From: Podospora pseudocomata | Lineage: Eukaryota > Ascomycota > Sordariomycetes > Sordariales > Podosporaceae | Assembly (NCBI RefSeq): GCF_035222375.1 | Contig: NC_085887.1 | Coordinates: 1,463,501 to 1,527,500, forward strand | Reading direction: 5' to 3' | Length of the DNA stretch: 64,000 nt | Shown: in pieces, positions 30,801-41,310 of the stretch | Numbering within the stretch: position 1 is the stretch's first letter | How the letters are laid out: each line of letters starts with the position of its first letter | Made by a program: the position numbers and the translations under genes | The notes under the pieces: model-generated | Told to the model about the DNA's origin: nothing | Seen by the model: the letters and a program-made list of their open reading frames with translations, nothing else | Database searches by the model: none

Positions 30801-31675
30801 CGAGTCGAGTTCGAGTTGTCTCTCTTGCAGCATGCAGGAGGAGGGAGAGAGTTAGCGAACCAACCCCCATGCCCCCTCATTCTCACCGTTACTTTTAGTC
30901 CACCACGAGGTACAATCTCCCTCGGGAGATCCGTGGGGAGTACCTAGCCTCAATCCTGCCCTGCCCACCTTCCACTCATCTGAGAGAGCCCTTCCATTTG
31001 GGTTTGCTTGTGTGCTGTGCCAGCCTGATAAGCAAAAGGCCTTGCTTCCTGTCCATTATGGCAATTTAGCACCTGTTGCTTGTTCTGTCAGCTTTTTTTT
31101 TTGCTTTCTTCTGTGCATTCCATCTTGTGTTCACCATCCAACCTTCCAAGCGCTATTACACTCTCACCAAACCATTATTTGCGCTTTCTATCAACCTCTT
31201 GCGAATCGCACGACCAAGTTTCACCCCACGGCGTTATTCAGCTGGTGAACAAATCTCGAGTAAAATTACCCGCCCAACAACAGCGACTGTGGAATCCGCC
31301 GCTTGTATACAATCCTGGAAATCGCCATGATCTTCTGATACCTAATACCCCTCTTCCTCGCTCCGCATGGCTTATCCGCGCGCTGTTGCTTGATGTAGTT
31401 CAACTGGCTGGCTTACTTTGTTACCCCACGATCCACAAACACTTTGTTTCGGCTTCGATACCAGTCGGTTGGAAGAGAGGATAGGATCAGCGTTGGGAGC
31501 CGAAACTGAAAAAGAAATATACATATCTATATGCATATATATATGTCGGTGGTTTGTCAGGGTGGCCTGGAAAATAACAAAAACGCCAACTTCTCTACAC
31601 CTTACCTACAGAACTAGCTAGCAACAGCAAAAACTTGCGTTTTGTTCACATACCTCTCGACACCTCTTTTTCCCC
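27879..31675. other. 3.8-kb gene-free region
   Basis: Between Lon and the kinase gene, both on the plus strand. The first part is the Lon 3' flank. A degenerate about 21-bp tandem array lies at 28992-29099. The segment 29100-30400 is mixed sequence with no coding signal. From about 30960 on, T-rich and CA-rich sequence probably belongs to the long promoter and 5' UTR of the kinase gene. The largest open frame (30396-30947) begins with GTG and resembles nothing. Confidence 0.6.
28992..29099. repeat. Degenerate tandem repeat, about 21-23 bp unit
   Basis: Five consecutive related units starting AACGATCTTTCAAGACC, AACCATCTTTGAAGGC, AACCTATCTTAAAGGCC, ACTATCCTTTTGAGG and AACCTGCTTTGG, each ending in a T- or A-rich step. 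Unit length is 21-23 bp and conservation falls from left to right. A partial older unit may precede it. Confidence 0.6.
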
Positions 31676-31757
31676 ATGGACCTCCCAAATATCGAAACAC
31701 GCAGTAGCGGTGCCGACAACAACAACCCAGCCTCCGGTGACGACGACCAACAACCAC

Positions 31758-31793
<36 letters not shown>

Positions 31794-34559
31794 GCAACAA
31801 CCAAACCAGTCGTCTCTGGCGTCGGCTCAACCTCTTTGGTCATCATCGCGACAACAACGCGGGGGGGAATGGATCGATACAGGGTGGTGGTGGGTTGGAG
31901 GATGATATCACACAAAATGGCAGCGGAAAAAGACAAAGTAGAAAGGTAGTCCCCGGTCTGCCTCGGGCGCCAACTTTCAAGAGGCAGCAGTCCGAGAAAC
32001 GGCATCGGCTCGAGCCGATCCGACCGACGGCCGCGGAGAGGAGGGCAGTGTCAATGGACAGGAGGGTTGTTGTGCAAGGCAGCAGCAACGGTGGTGGCGA
32101 TCCAAGGACTAGCGCGCCGGATGTTCTCCTTCTTGCGCACGAGGGGGGGTATTCGTCGCAGTCGCAGTCGGTGCCGCCGCCCTCGTTCCCCATTGACACT
32201 GATGGGGAAGGCTATTTCGGGGGGCGATATACTGCAGCCACGCAAGGATTCGACGACCACTCCAACGACGCCGACGACGACGGCGAGGCGATGTCTGACG
32301 ACGGCGGCAGGCACTCGGTCACGACGTCGCAGTGGGAGGCCAGGATCCACGACGAGCTGGAGCAGATCTGGATATTGAACCTGTCGATGCACTTCCGGGA
32401 CAAGTCCAAGAGGGAAAAGTTTTTTGTGACGTACCGGCAGCAGGAGCACCTCTGGAGGAGGGTGACGGTTAGTTTGGATTATCGGAACGCGCCCGAGGGG
32501 AGCTTGGAGATGGAGCTGGCGGGGACGAGGTTTCAGAGGGAGAAGAGCGCAAAGATCTACGAGGCTATTCGGGAGAGTCTGATGGATATTCAGTTTTATG
32601 ACACGGTGACGAACCTGAAGCTGCAGACTACGGATGGGAGGTTGCATGTGCATGTTGTAGAGGATGTTAATGTGAGTTTTCTTTTTTTTTTTTTTTTTTT
32701 GAGGGGGAAGGGGTGGTGGTGGTTGCTGACATTTTTTTTCTACCGCGCAGGAGATCATCAGCTATCCATCAGTTCGTCTGATCCAGCACACGAGATGTAG
32801 ACGGGTCAAGGAGAGGGAAATGGAGTTTGACTCGCACATGTCGGGGTTTGTGTACAAGATGAGGGTGAATGGGCAGATACTGATCAAGAAGGAGATTCCG
32901 GGACCGGATACGGTGGATGAGTTTCTTTACGAGATCAACGCCCTCAACTCGTTGCGCTCGGCGAGGAACGTCATTCAGTTTTATGGGGTTGTTGTTGACG
33001 ATCGGGAGGAGCACGTCACGGGCATTCTGATCAGCTACGCTGAGCAGGGCGCGCTGATTGACATCTTGTATGATCACGCCCATGAGCACCCGCCTCTTCC
33101 TTGGTCGATTCGCGAGAAATGGGCGAGGCAGATCGTGGCTGGGCTGTCGGAGATTCACGAGGCCGGGTTTGTCCAGGGGGATTTCACGCTTTCAAACATT
33201 GTTATTGATCACAACAGCGACGCGAAGATTATCGACATCAACAGGCGGGGTTGCCCGGTGGGTTGGGAACCGCCAGAAGCAACGCCGATGATTGAGTGTA
33301 ATCAACGGATCTCGATGTACATCGGGATCAAGTCTGACCTCTACCAACTCGGCATGGTGCTCTGGTCGTTGGCGACGCAAGACGATGAGCCAGAAGCACA
33401 AGGGAGACCGCTGCAGATCGCGGACGATGTGGATGTGCCGGCGTGGTTCGCGAGGATAGTGTACATTTGTCTGAGCGACAACCCGAGGAATAGGCTGCAG
33501 GCCCTGCAGCTGCTGTCGCTGTTCCCGCAGCCGGAGGAGCCGTTGACTGCCGTTCCGCATCATCATCACATTCACGAGGACAGTTACCTGCCGCAGGAGT
33601 ACATGTCGGATATATTCTCGATCACGAGCCAGCCGCCGAACGTGATGAATGGGAACATGGGGAATGATTGGCAGTATATCGGGCCGAACAGCCCTACCAA
33701 CCCTTATGGCGGGGGGACTTTTGCGGAGGATCCGTATTTCTACCCGCCGCCGAGGGGGAGGTCGCCGCCCTCGCCGCAGCCAAGCAACCACGAGGACGAG
33801 GGCTGTGAACCGACGGGGAGGTTTGGGGCGAGGAGGTTTAATACTTGGAGTGTGGGGGAGGGATGGAAGCCGATGGTGCCGAGTGTCAGCGATTTGCCTC
33901 CTAGGAGTGTGCTTGGGGAGGAGTCGGACGTGGGGGGTTTCAGGAGGGGAAGGCAGAGGGTTAGCCCAAGGCATGGGAAGATTGCGGTTAGTGATTATGG
34001 GGGGATTGATGGAACGGTGGCGAGTCAGACGTTGGAGATACCTAAGCAAGGGGTAGGGGTAGGGGTAGGGGTAGGGGTAGGGGAGAAGGAGTTCAAGACG
34101 CCCGAGTCGAGGGCGGATAGTGGGAAGGATATGACCGAGTTGGGGAGTACACCCAGAGATGGAGGTGTGCTGGGGTTGGGGGGCGGGAAGGAGGGGGTAG
34201 AGGTTTTGAGGGAGACGGAAAAGTTGTTTCCGAGTACTAACAAAGACTTGGAGCAACCGCTGGCTTTGGAACAACAGGAGGAATATACCGCGGTGATGGG
34301 GACTAGTCTGGGGAGGTTGGGAAGGCCGGACGATTTGAATAACGTTGGAGGGGCCTTTTCGTTCGACCAAAGGAGTAGGGGAATGCAGAGGAAGGGAAGT
34401 ACGAGCAGTGGGAGTGGCGGGATCGAGGGGGAGATTGAGGAGGAGGATGAAATGGGGGATGAGGAAGAGGATGAGTTGGATATGGAGTTGGATGGGGAAT
34501 TACCTGGGGATTTAGAGAAGACAATTAGGTTGCAGACGCAGCTGCTGTCTGTTCCCTAA
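31676..34559 (+). CDS. Protein kinase-like protein with variant catalytic motifs
   Basis: Two exons, 31676-32671 and 32751-34559, with a 79-nt intron (donor GTGAGT, long T tract, acceptor CAG): 934 residues. The N-terminus has an Asn run from an AAC repeat, and residues 1-200 look disordered. A folded block (ARIHDELEQIWILNLSMHF) precedes the kinase region. Kinase marks: K378 in QILIKKEIPGP, a Glu in an alpha-C-like helix (DEFLYEINALNSL), VQGDFTLSNIVID in place of HRD (D476 and Asn kept), IIDINRRG in place of DFG (D494 kept), and WEPPE in place of APE. The Gly-rich loop is not recognisable. The catalytic Lys/Asp/Asn/Asp set is intact, so activity is possible. The C-terminus is Gly/Glu-rich and acidic. 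Family: an ascomycete kinase-like group without a name I can give; partners unknown. Confidence 0.82.
31759..31803. repeat. (AAC)n coding microsatellite
   Basis: About 14 AAC codons with one AGC interruption, encoding the Asn run near the N-terminus of the kinase-like protein. Confidence 0.95.
34050..34083. repeat. (GGGGTA)5 coding hexamer repeat
   Basis: Five perfect GGGGTA units plus GGGG inside the kinase-like gene, encoding alternating Gly-Val. A hexamer keeps the reading frame when it expands or contracts. Confidence 0.95.
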
Positions 34560-37121
34560 CGAACGAGGTGGTAAGGTTTAGATGGGGATGGTGACAATGG
34601 TGAATGACTAACGAGCGATCGAGTCATTAAAAAGGACAGATATCTCTGGACAACCACAGTTGTCTTTTTCCTTTTTCATACTCTTGTTTTGTTATCAGGG
34701 CTGATGACATGGGTCAATGGGGCGCAAGCAAGTTAGCAGGCGAGCGAGTCTGTGTTTATATTTTCGTCTCGTTGACTGTTGCGTGATGGGATTGGATACT
34801 GGGAGGGAGGCTAGGCTGGAGGATATTGGGCGGTCGTCTGCTTTTGATGAGATTATGATGTATATGCGTTTACTTTCAGGCATGTTGTTGCGTTATCTAT
34901 GATGATATATATGATCTAATGATGCTGATTCATTTGTTTGGATGATCCTGAAACTATATGACTGATACAGCAACTTTGACTTGAGTGTCCAAGGTGCTTG
35001 CTAAACTGAGGTGAGGCACACGAGTCTGTCAACAATGAATTAGCGGTTGTGATAGGATACGGCCAACTAGACGAGAGTCTAAATGTATCCTCCCCTGTCA
35101 CGTCTTTTCGTTGATATCATAATGTGAGGTCAAGCGATTAATTAACAGTATCCTTGCTTTTGCTGGCGAGTTTGTGGTGTGATCCCAAGTGAGCCGTCGT
35201 TCAAGGCTAGTTTGACACGCTTAGCGTCATTTGACGGTGATGACAGCCAGGAGAGAGTTGAGACGTCAAAATGTGGCGAGGATGCTCTGTGACCTGAGTT
35301 GCGGCTCTAGTATACACTATGTGTGGCGAGAGCAAGGAGCATGGGCGCCGAAGCTGGATCTTCCCCAGCATTGCGGATGTGGCGTTGGATCTCCGGCTTG
35401 CCCATGACGCTTGTCCGGGGGTTCTTGCATTGCGGCTAACGCCTAGGTAGAGACGAACCGAGAATTGAGGAGTCTGGAGAGTTTGTATAGCGCTGGCTGT
35501 AGGATAACACCGGTGCTGGCAATGGGGCGACTGGAAATCTGAAAAGTTGCTGCTTGATAGACTCTGGTATGCCTGTATCCTTGAGGTTCGACATGTAAAT
35601 GTTAGGGGATTGTCCATCACAGTGTGTGCCGCATGCGGTGACGTCGAGATGGCACTAACAGATGGCCTTTGTTGAAGATGGCGTCTTGGCAAATCCCAAG
35701 TGTTGAAGTCGAGGCAAGGCGAAACTCCACTTCAGCCTCGAATCACGACGGATCCTTCCGCCCGAACACAAACGACGGCAAGTGGTGCAAAGAGGGGCAC
35801 ATCTCGGTTTGTGACTTTCATTTGGAAGCTTGTCATTGGGGGACTCCCCTGCGCAGGTACCAGACAGACAACGCATGGCTGTCGAGATGACAGGCATCAC
35901 AGAAACGGCCACCCTGCGTCATGCTTCCTGTGAGAGATTCCTTAGAACAAGATGGGATGAACTGGTGACGGGACTGACAAGCAACACTGACAACCGTTGG
36001 TGCTTGTGCTGATTTCGTTGTGCTGGTGATTGCTCGAGATTTTGACATGTGATTGAAGATAGATAGAGCTCTCCCTCCACCCTCAGAATATGGGGAAACC
36101 TTGCGTCAGAGCTTTTTGGCTTTCTTTCTGGCGGAGCCCGGCATGGAACTGTTGCGGTGTTTGCCACGGCCGGGTTTGGTGACAGTGACGGAGCAAAGCC
36201 GTCGCCGTGAAGTTTTCGATGGCAGGACGCCGTTTCTGGAAAGGCGGAGCTCGGACGACGTCGTGGACATGCAGACTTCATGGGCAGCCAATCAGAGCTG
36301 GCCTTGACTTACAAGTCCCCCACCCAAACATGGACGCCTCCCCCAACAGTTTCCTCAACAAAATTCGGGAACGGCAAAAAATCACTTTGCTCAAGGCTGG
36401 GGATATGCTTCACCACCAAAAAATGGTGCCATGGTGCTTCCATGGTGCCATCCACATGCTATCCTCGGCAGAGTTGATGCAGCTGTGACCTGCTCGAGAA
36501 GGTCGAAACCTCGGCCAGTGTTGATCGTGTCAGGAGCTCGTTCGAGAGATATCGGCTATCATCCCAGAGATGTTCCCAACCATTTCAACTTTGTTGTTAT
36601 GAGTGAGAGCAGATTTGGCCACTTATCCATAACCCCACTGATTGACAGCACCAGCTTCAGCATCGAGAATCTGCAGAGGCGAAAGCAGGTGCAAAAGGCT
36701 GGACTCACTCCTGCTTGTTGCTGGTGGTCCAATCGCTGTTGAGCAAATCCGTTGACGTTGAATGCAGAACACAGAACTGGACGGAAAGTGACCTGGGTGG
36801 CCTGCCAATTTGCGTGCAAAATTAAGTACCCCCAAGGAACCCGGCACCGGCATGTCACCACAATCCTGACGGGCCTCCCTCAACCCACCCGCCGCCGCCC
36901 CCCGCCTAAACCCACAGCTTAGACCCTTGCTTTCTCAAACCATCCTTTCGTATAAAACTTTCAAGCCAGCCCTTTCTGCTTTGACTTTTGCTCTCCTCTT
37001 GCCTGAGACCCCTCCATAACCGCCCTTCCGCGAACCTCTATTTTCCCCTCAACACAACATCGACGACGAGAGAGGACCAAGGCCGACGTCCTCATCGACC
37101 CGCGATATCTCTGCCCTCAAC
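34560..37121. other. 2.56-kb intergenic region including OLE1 promoter
   Basis: No protein gene is supportable. The last 250 bp are CT-rich; TATAAA at 36951-36956 lies 166 bp before the OLE1 start and is a plausible TATA box. Three ATGGTGC copies within about 25 bp (36422-36448) form a small direct/inverted cluster. Frames of 60-160 codons at 35200-36490 occur on both strands with no resemblance to known proteins. Confidence 0.55.
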
Positions 37122-38619
37122 ATGGCGTCGTCGTCATCTGAGGTTCCCGCTTCGGCGGTCCTCCAGGCCGAGTCCTTCCCCGACGGAACCAAGGACTATG
37201 TCGCCATCCGCAAGAAGAACTGGGACATCAAGAAGCCCCGTGAGTTGCCTTTCCCGAGATAGCCGGTTGATCCGGCCTTGCTAACAAACGCTCCCAACAG
37301 ATATCACCGACCAGCCCATCACCGCCAAGAACTGGTACAAGCACGTCAACTGGCTCAACACCACATTCATCATCTTCATTCCCCTCACGGGCCTCATCTC
37401 CTCGTACTGGGTACCGCTTCAGATGAAGACGGCCGTCTTCACTGTGCTCTACTACTTCTTCGCTGGCCTCGGTATCACCGCCGGCTACCATCGCCTGTGG
37501 GCTCACACCTCCTACAAGGCCACCCTTCCCCTCAAGATCTTCCTTGCCGCTGGTGGCGCCGCCGCTGTCGAGGGCAGCGCTCGGTGGTGGTCCAGTCTCC
37601 ATCGTTCTCACCACCGTTACACCGATACCGAGAAGGATCCCTACTCCGTCCGCAAGGGTCTGCTCTACAGCCACATCGGCTGGATGGTCATGAAGCAGAA
37701 CCCCCGCCGTATCGGCCGTACCGACATCACCGATCTCAACGATGACGCCGTTGTCGTTTGGCAGCACCGCAACTACATCAAGTCGGTCATCACCATGGCT
37801 CTGATTGTTCCCACCCTCGTTTGCGGTCTCGGCTGGAACGACTGGACCGGTGGCTTCGTCTATGCCGGTATCCTCCGCATCTTTTTCATTCAGCAGGCCA
37901 CCTTCTGCGTCAACTCCCTCGCCCACTGGCTCGGCGATCAGCCCTTTGATGACCGCAACTCACCGAGAGATCACGTCATCACTGCCCTCGTCACCCTTGG
38001 TGAGGGTTACCACAACTTCCACCACGAGTTCCCAAGTGATTTCCGCAACGCTATTGAGTGGTGGCAGTACGACCCCACCAAGTGGTTCATCTCGATCATG
38101 AAGTTCCTCGGCCTCGCATACAACCTCAAGACATTCCCCCAGAACGAGATTGAGAAGGGCAGACTCCAGCAGCTTCAGAAGAAGCTCGACCAGAAGCGTT
38201 CCACTCTTGACTGGGGTATTCCTCTCGAGAACCTGCCCGTTGTCAGCTGGGACGACTTTGTCGCCGAGTCCAAGAACGGCAAGGCCTGGATTGCCGTCGC
38301 TGGCATCATTCACGATGTTGGCAAGTTCATTGCTGACCACCCCGGTGGCAAGACCCTCATCAACTCTGCCATTGGCAAGGACGCCACTGCTGTCTTCAAC
38401 GGTGGTGTCTACAACCACTCCAACGGCGCCCACAACCTTCTCTCCACCATGAGAGTTGGCGTTCTTCGTGGCGGCTGCGAGGTTGAGATCTGGAAGCGCG
38501 CCCAGTCCGAGAACAAGGACGTCCAGACCGTCACCGACTCCTCTGGTCAAAGAATTGTCCGCGCTGGCAACCAGGCCACCAAGATCCCTCAGCCCGTTTC
38601 TACTGCCGATGCTGCGTAA
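37122..38619 (+). CDS. OLE1: Delta-9 acyl-CoA (stearoyl-CoA) desaturase with cytochrome b5 domain
   Basis: Two exons, 37122-37239 and 37301-38619, with a 61-nt intron (GTGAGT, GCTAAC, CAG): 478 residues. The three His boxes are HRLWAH (103-108), HRSHH (140-144) and HNFHH (277-281), with four hydrophobic membrane spans around them. A C-terminal cytochrome b5 domain carries the haem ligand motif DHPGG (H386) and a second His in YNHSNGAHN. The enzyme sits in the endoplasmic reticulum and inserts the first double bond into palmitoyl- and stearoyl-CoA, using the fused b5 for electrons. In yeast OLE1 is controlled by lipids and oxygen; here only a TATA box and CT-rich leader are visible. Oddly, the stop TAA lies inside a consensus splice donor (GC/GTAAGT). 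Confidence 0.96.
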
Positions 38620-39438
38620 GTGTTTTACTTGACACAAGGCATGAATTGTACAATATTCAACCCCCGCCACGATTAGACGGCGTTTCAGGAGGGGTAGTCT
38701 GCGACCTGGGAGTTTTTGGTATCACGCCACCCCAGAGTAGTCGGCAACTGACATGACTTTCTACCACTTGGGTGTCAGTTGGCTAGTCGGACATTATGAC
38801 GTGGAAGAAGAAGGAACACACCTTGGCTGTCGACGCTGGTTTTCATGGCTTGATAACGAGGTTGTTTCTGTGGTGGTCCCATACATTTTTCCTTGGTTTT
38901 GTTACAAAAAGGGGCGTTTTTCGAGAGAATAAATCGGGCACAGCATTGGAACTGGTGTTTATCTTTGTTTTAGTTGTTTTTTTCTGGGAATCAAAAGATC
39001 CATCATTATCAACCTATCACTCTGGTTTTTGCTGTTGAAAGAGATGTGAAAGAACAGCATGCGTGGTTTTGCGTTGACGTTGTGTGACTGCGTGTTGGTT
39101 GGAGAGTAATGACTGGTGTAGATGTGAATGTAAACAAAGATTGAGAATATAGGAGGTTAGGATAGGGGGGAATGAATTGTGGTGACCTGTGAAAAAGTGA
39201 GGTTACATTGGGCTGGAGGTGTGGGGTCCAAGATTGTACTGGCTCCATCAGCGAGGCTACAGTTTTGGATTCTCTCTGCCTTCTGAATGGGATTTGACTA
39301 AGAAATATCAGATATGAGGGGGTCGGCTGCGAAATTGAGGCATGTTAAAGGGATGTTGGTGGGGTATGGAAAAGAGGCAAGGAAAAGAGGCAAGGAAAAG
39401 GAGGTAAAAAGGGCAAAAAGATGATGGATCAGAGTAAT
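38620..39438. other. OLE1 3' flank up to tRNA-Asp
   Basis: About 820 bp, T-rich and G/T-rich, with no gene. A 13-bp direct repeat GAAAAGAGGCAAG occurs twice at 39369-39394. The T5 terminator of the minus-strand tRNA-Asp lies at 39415-39419 (AAAAA on the plus strand). Confidence 0.6.
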
Positions 39439-39518
39439 CTCTCCCGCCGGGAATTGAACCCGGGTCTCGAGCGTTGTTGAATGACAAGCTCACATACTGA
39501 CCACTATACTACGGAAGA
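39439..39518 (-). tRNA. tRNA-Asp (GUC) with 8-nt intron
   Basis: Full cloverleaf on the minus strand. The acceptor stem TCTTCCG pairs with CGGGAGA (one G-U), discriminator G. The D-arm is GTAT-AGTGGTCA-GTAT, anticodon stem TGAGC/GCTCG, and T-arm CCGGG-TTCAATT-CCCGG. The anticodon loop reads TTGTCA followed by an 8-nt insert TTCAACAA before C38, which is the standard intron site after position 37. The mature length is 72 nt. A T5 Pol III terminator follows 20 bp downstream. Confidence 0.93.
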
Positions 39519-40591
39519 TTTACAAGTGTTGGCACTTGTCGTAGATTGGATGGGAGAATTTCCGGGAGGAGGGTATATCAATGACATTGGGAAGATGCTG
39601 CACACCCTCTTCGGCATGGTCAATCCCCCTTTCACCAGCACTGGGGGATAGAACAGCTGAAGCTGAACCTGGTATCTGTGGGTTTTTTTCGAGCATGTAA
39701 GGCATGCTCGCCCCGGGGTGTGATGCTAGGCTATCGCAGTGTGAAGGAACAGTGTGTACGTGTTGCCGTCTCGAGGGAGAGTTTCAACTCCATCGCCTGC
39801 CAGACACTTTACAGCAATATAGAAATGTAGGTTGCAATGCGGGTGTTTACGATACATATCTTGGCGTTGAGCGCATTGGTCCAAGGCTATCGTTAGGGTC
39901 GATGATGGCTAGCTCTCGAGCTGGAGTGAGCATATATCGTCTCATAGTTCTGATAACACAAAGTCATCCACCACTTATAAACAATTGCCGAGCGCAGCAA
40001 CCCCTCAAATCGGTAGCTACACCGCGACTTTGCATGTTTGATGTCTGTCTGTTTTGGAGACACGATGTAGTTCTCTGGTTGGATTACACATCTGCTTTCG
40101 CCTGTGTATTAGTTGACAGAAGAGCCTGTGGGTGATGATGGAAGACTTGACATTGCAACCATGTCTACACTTCAATGTGTTAAGAAAGAGAGAATTTACT
40201 GCATCTAAACTTATGGCGGACCATTTACCCCTCATGGTACCGCAGTCAAGCATCGTGGACCAAGTCGCAAACAATGTGGGCGCCCGCCTTGATCACTCCG
40301 CCGCTCTCTCTGCTTCTCTCTCCTTGACCCATGTGAGAAATTCATCATAAAGCAGGTACACAAAGCTATCAAACCGACCCAAAACAAACTCTTACCGTTA
40401 CTTACCTTACTAGCTGGACAGCCTCCTCCCTGAGTCTCTGACGACCCAACCTCCCTCGCTCCTTCCTAGCAGTCAACCGTTCCTTCCTAGCAACCAACCG
40501 CTCCTTCCTCCCGCCTCTCGTCCCTCCCTGCTTCCTTCCTCTCTCACCCAAATATATACCACCTCCCCTCGCGCCCTTCCAACAAATAAAC
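39519..40591. other. Region between the two tRNA genes
   Basis: About 1.07 kb without a protein gene. It includes a 21-bp tandem repeat close to tRNA-Glu (40459-40513). The 143-codon frame at 39704-40135 has no recognisable similarity. Confidence 0.6.
40459..40513. repeat. 21-bp tandem repeat
   Basis: Two 21-bp units (CTCCTTCCTAGCAGTCAACCG and a copy with three changes) and a partial third, in CT-rich sequence just upstream of tRNA-Glu. Confidence 0.85.
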
Positions 40592-40709
40592 TCCCACATA
40601 GTGTAGTGGTTAGCATGTCAGGTTTTCACCTCCTCTCTCCTTCTGCTTCTTAGCAGAGAGTCGCGCAGTTAATACCCTGGAGACCCGGGTTCAAACCCCG
40701 GTGTGGGAA
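40592..40709 (+). tRNA. tRNA-Glu (UUC) with 46-nt intron
   Basis: The acceptor stem TCCCACA/TGTGGGA is perfect, with discriminator A at 40709. The D-arm is GTGT-AGTGGTTA-GCAT, anticodon stem TCAGG/CCTGG with loop TTTTCAC (anticodon TTC), and T-arm CCGGG-TTCAAAC-CCCGG. A 46-nt intron lies at 40629-40674, directly after position 37. Mature length is 72 nt. T-rich sequence (TTTT at about 40714 and later) follows as terminator. Confidence 0.95.
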
Positions 40710-41310
40710 TCTTCTTTTGCTTTTATTTTTTCCTGCTGTGTCATTTTTTTGCCGGGCATGGAGGCACTTGCTTATCTTTCTTTTCACATGGGTATCGACA
40801 CTGCCAACGCATCTCCATTGCGGCCCCTTTTCGTGGCCATCTTGAGACGAGCTCGAAGAGGGCACCACCACCAGAAAAACAAAGCATCAACAACAACAAC
40901 CTCCTCTCATTCATTCATCCGTGGAATCGACCAAAGTAGTTTGTCCTTTTAAACCTCCCATCCACCCCTCACTCATCACACTCTAGCAATTTCGAAAAAG
41001 AGACATACTTCAATGCCAGCAAGACAATTATAAGACCCCCTTCCCTCCCCCCCCCCCAAAGCCCTCACAATCATACACCCCACACCTCCCCTTTCCATCT
41101 CAACACGGTCACACATACACACACGTACACACCTCACCCCCCACCCCCCACAAGGTTTTCAACTCTTTGTGTATTGCTTGCTTGTACGTTTCAGAAAAAA
41201 AAGACCCAGAACTAATCACATATCAATCAATCCTCCTCATCAATCCCCCCCTCCCCACTGGCAGAAAAATATCCTACCCATCTACCTCACCCCATCTTCT
41301 TTCCCCCAGC
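40710..41310. other. Region between tRNA-Glu and the GDI gene
   Basis: About 600 bp. The right half is C/A-rich and G-poor on the plus strand and is probably the GDI 3' UTR. Two short frames near 40700-40950 and 41170-41540 have no support. Confidence 0.6.

Noticed and set aside
30396-30947. 183-codon plus-strand open frame
   Set aside because: It starts at GTG rather than ATG and shows no domain or coding bias.
33192-34370. 392-codon minus-strand open frame
   Set aside because: Antisense shadow of the kinase-like gene, Pro/Arg/His-rich with no domain.
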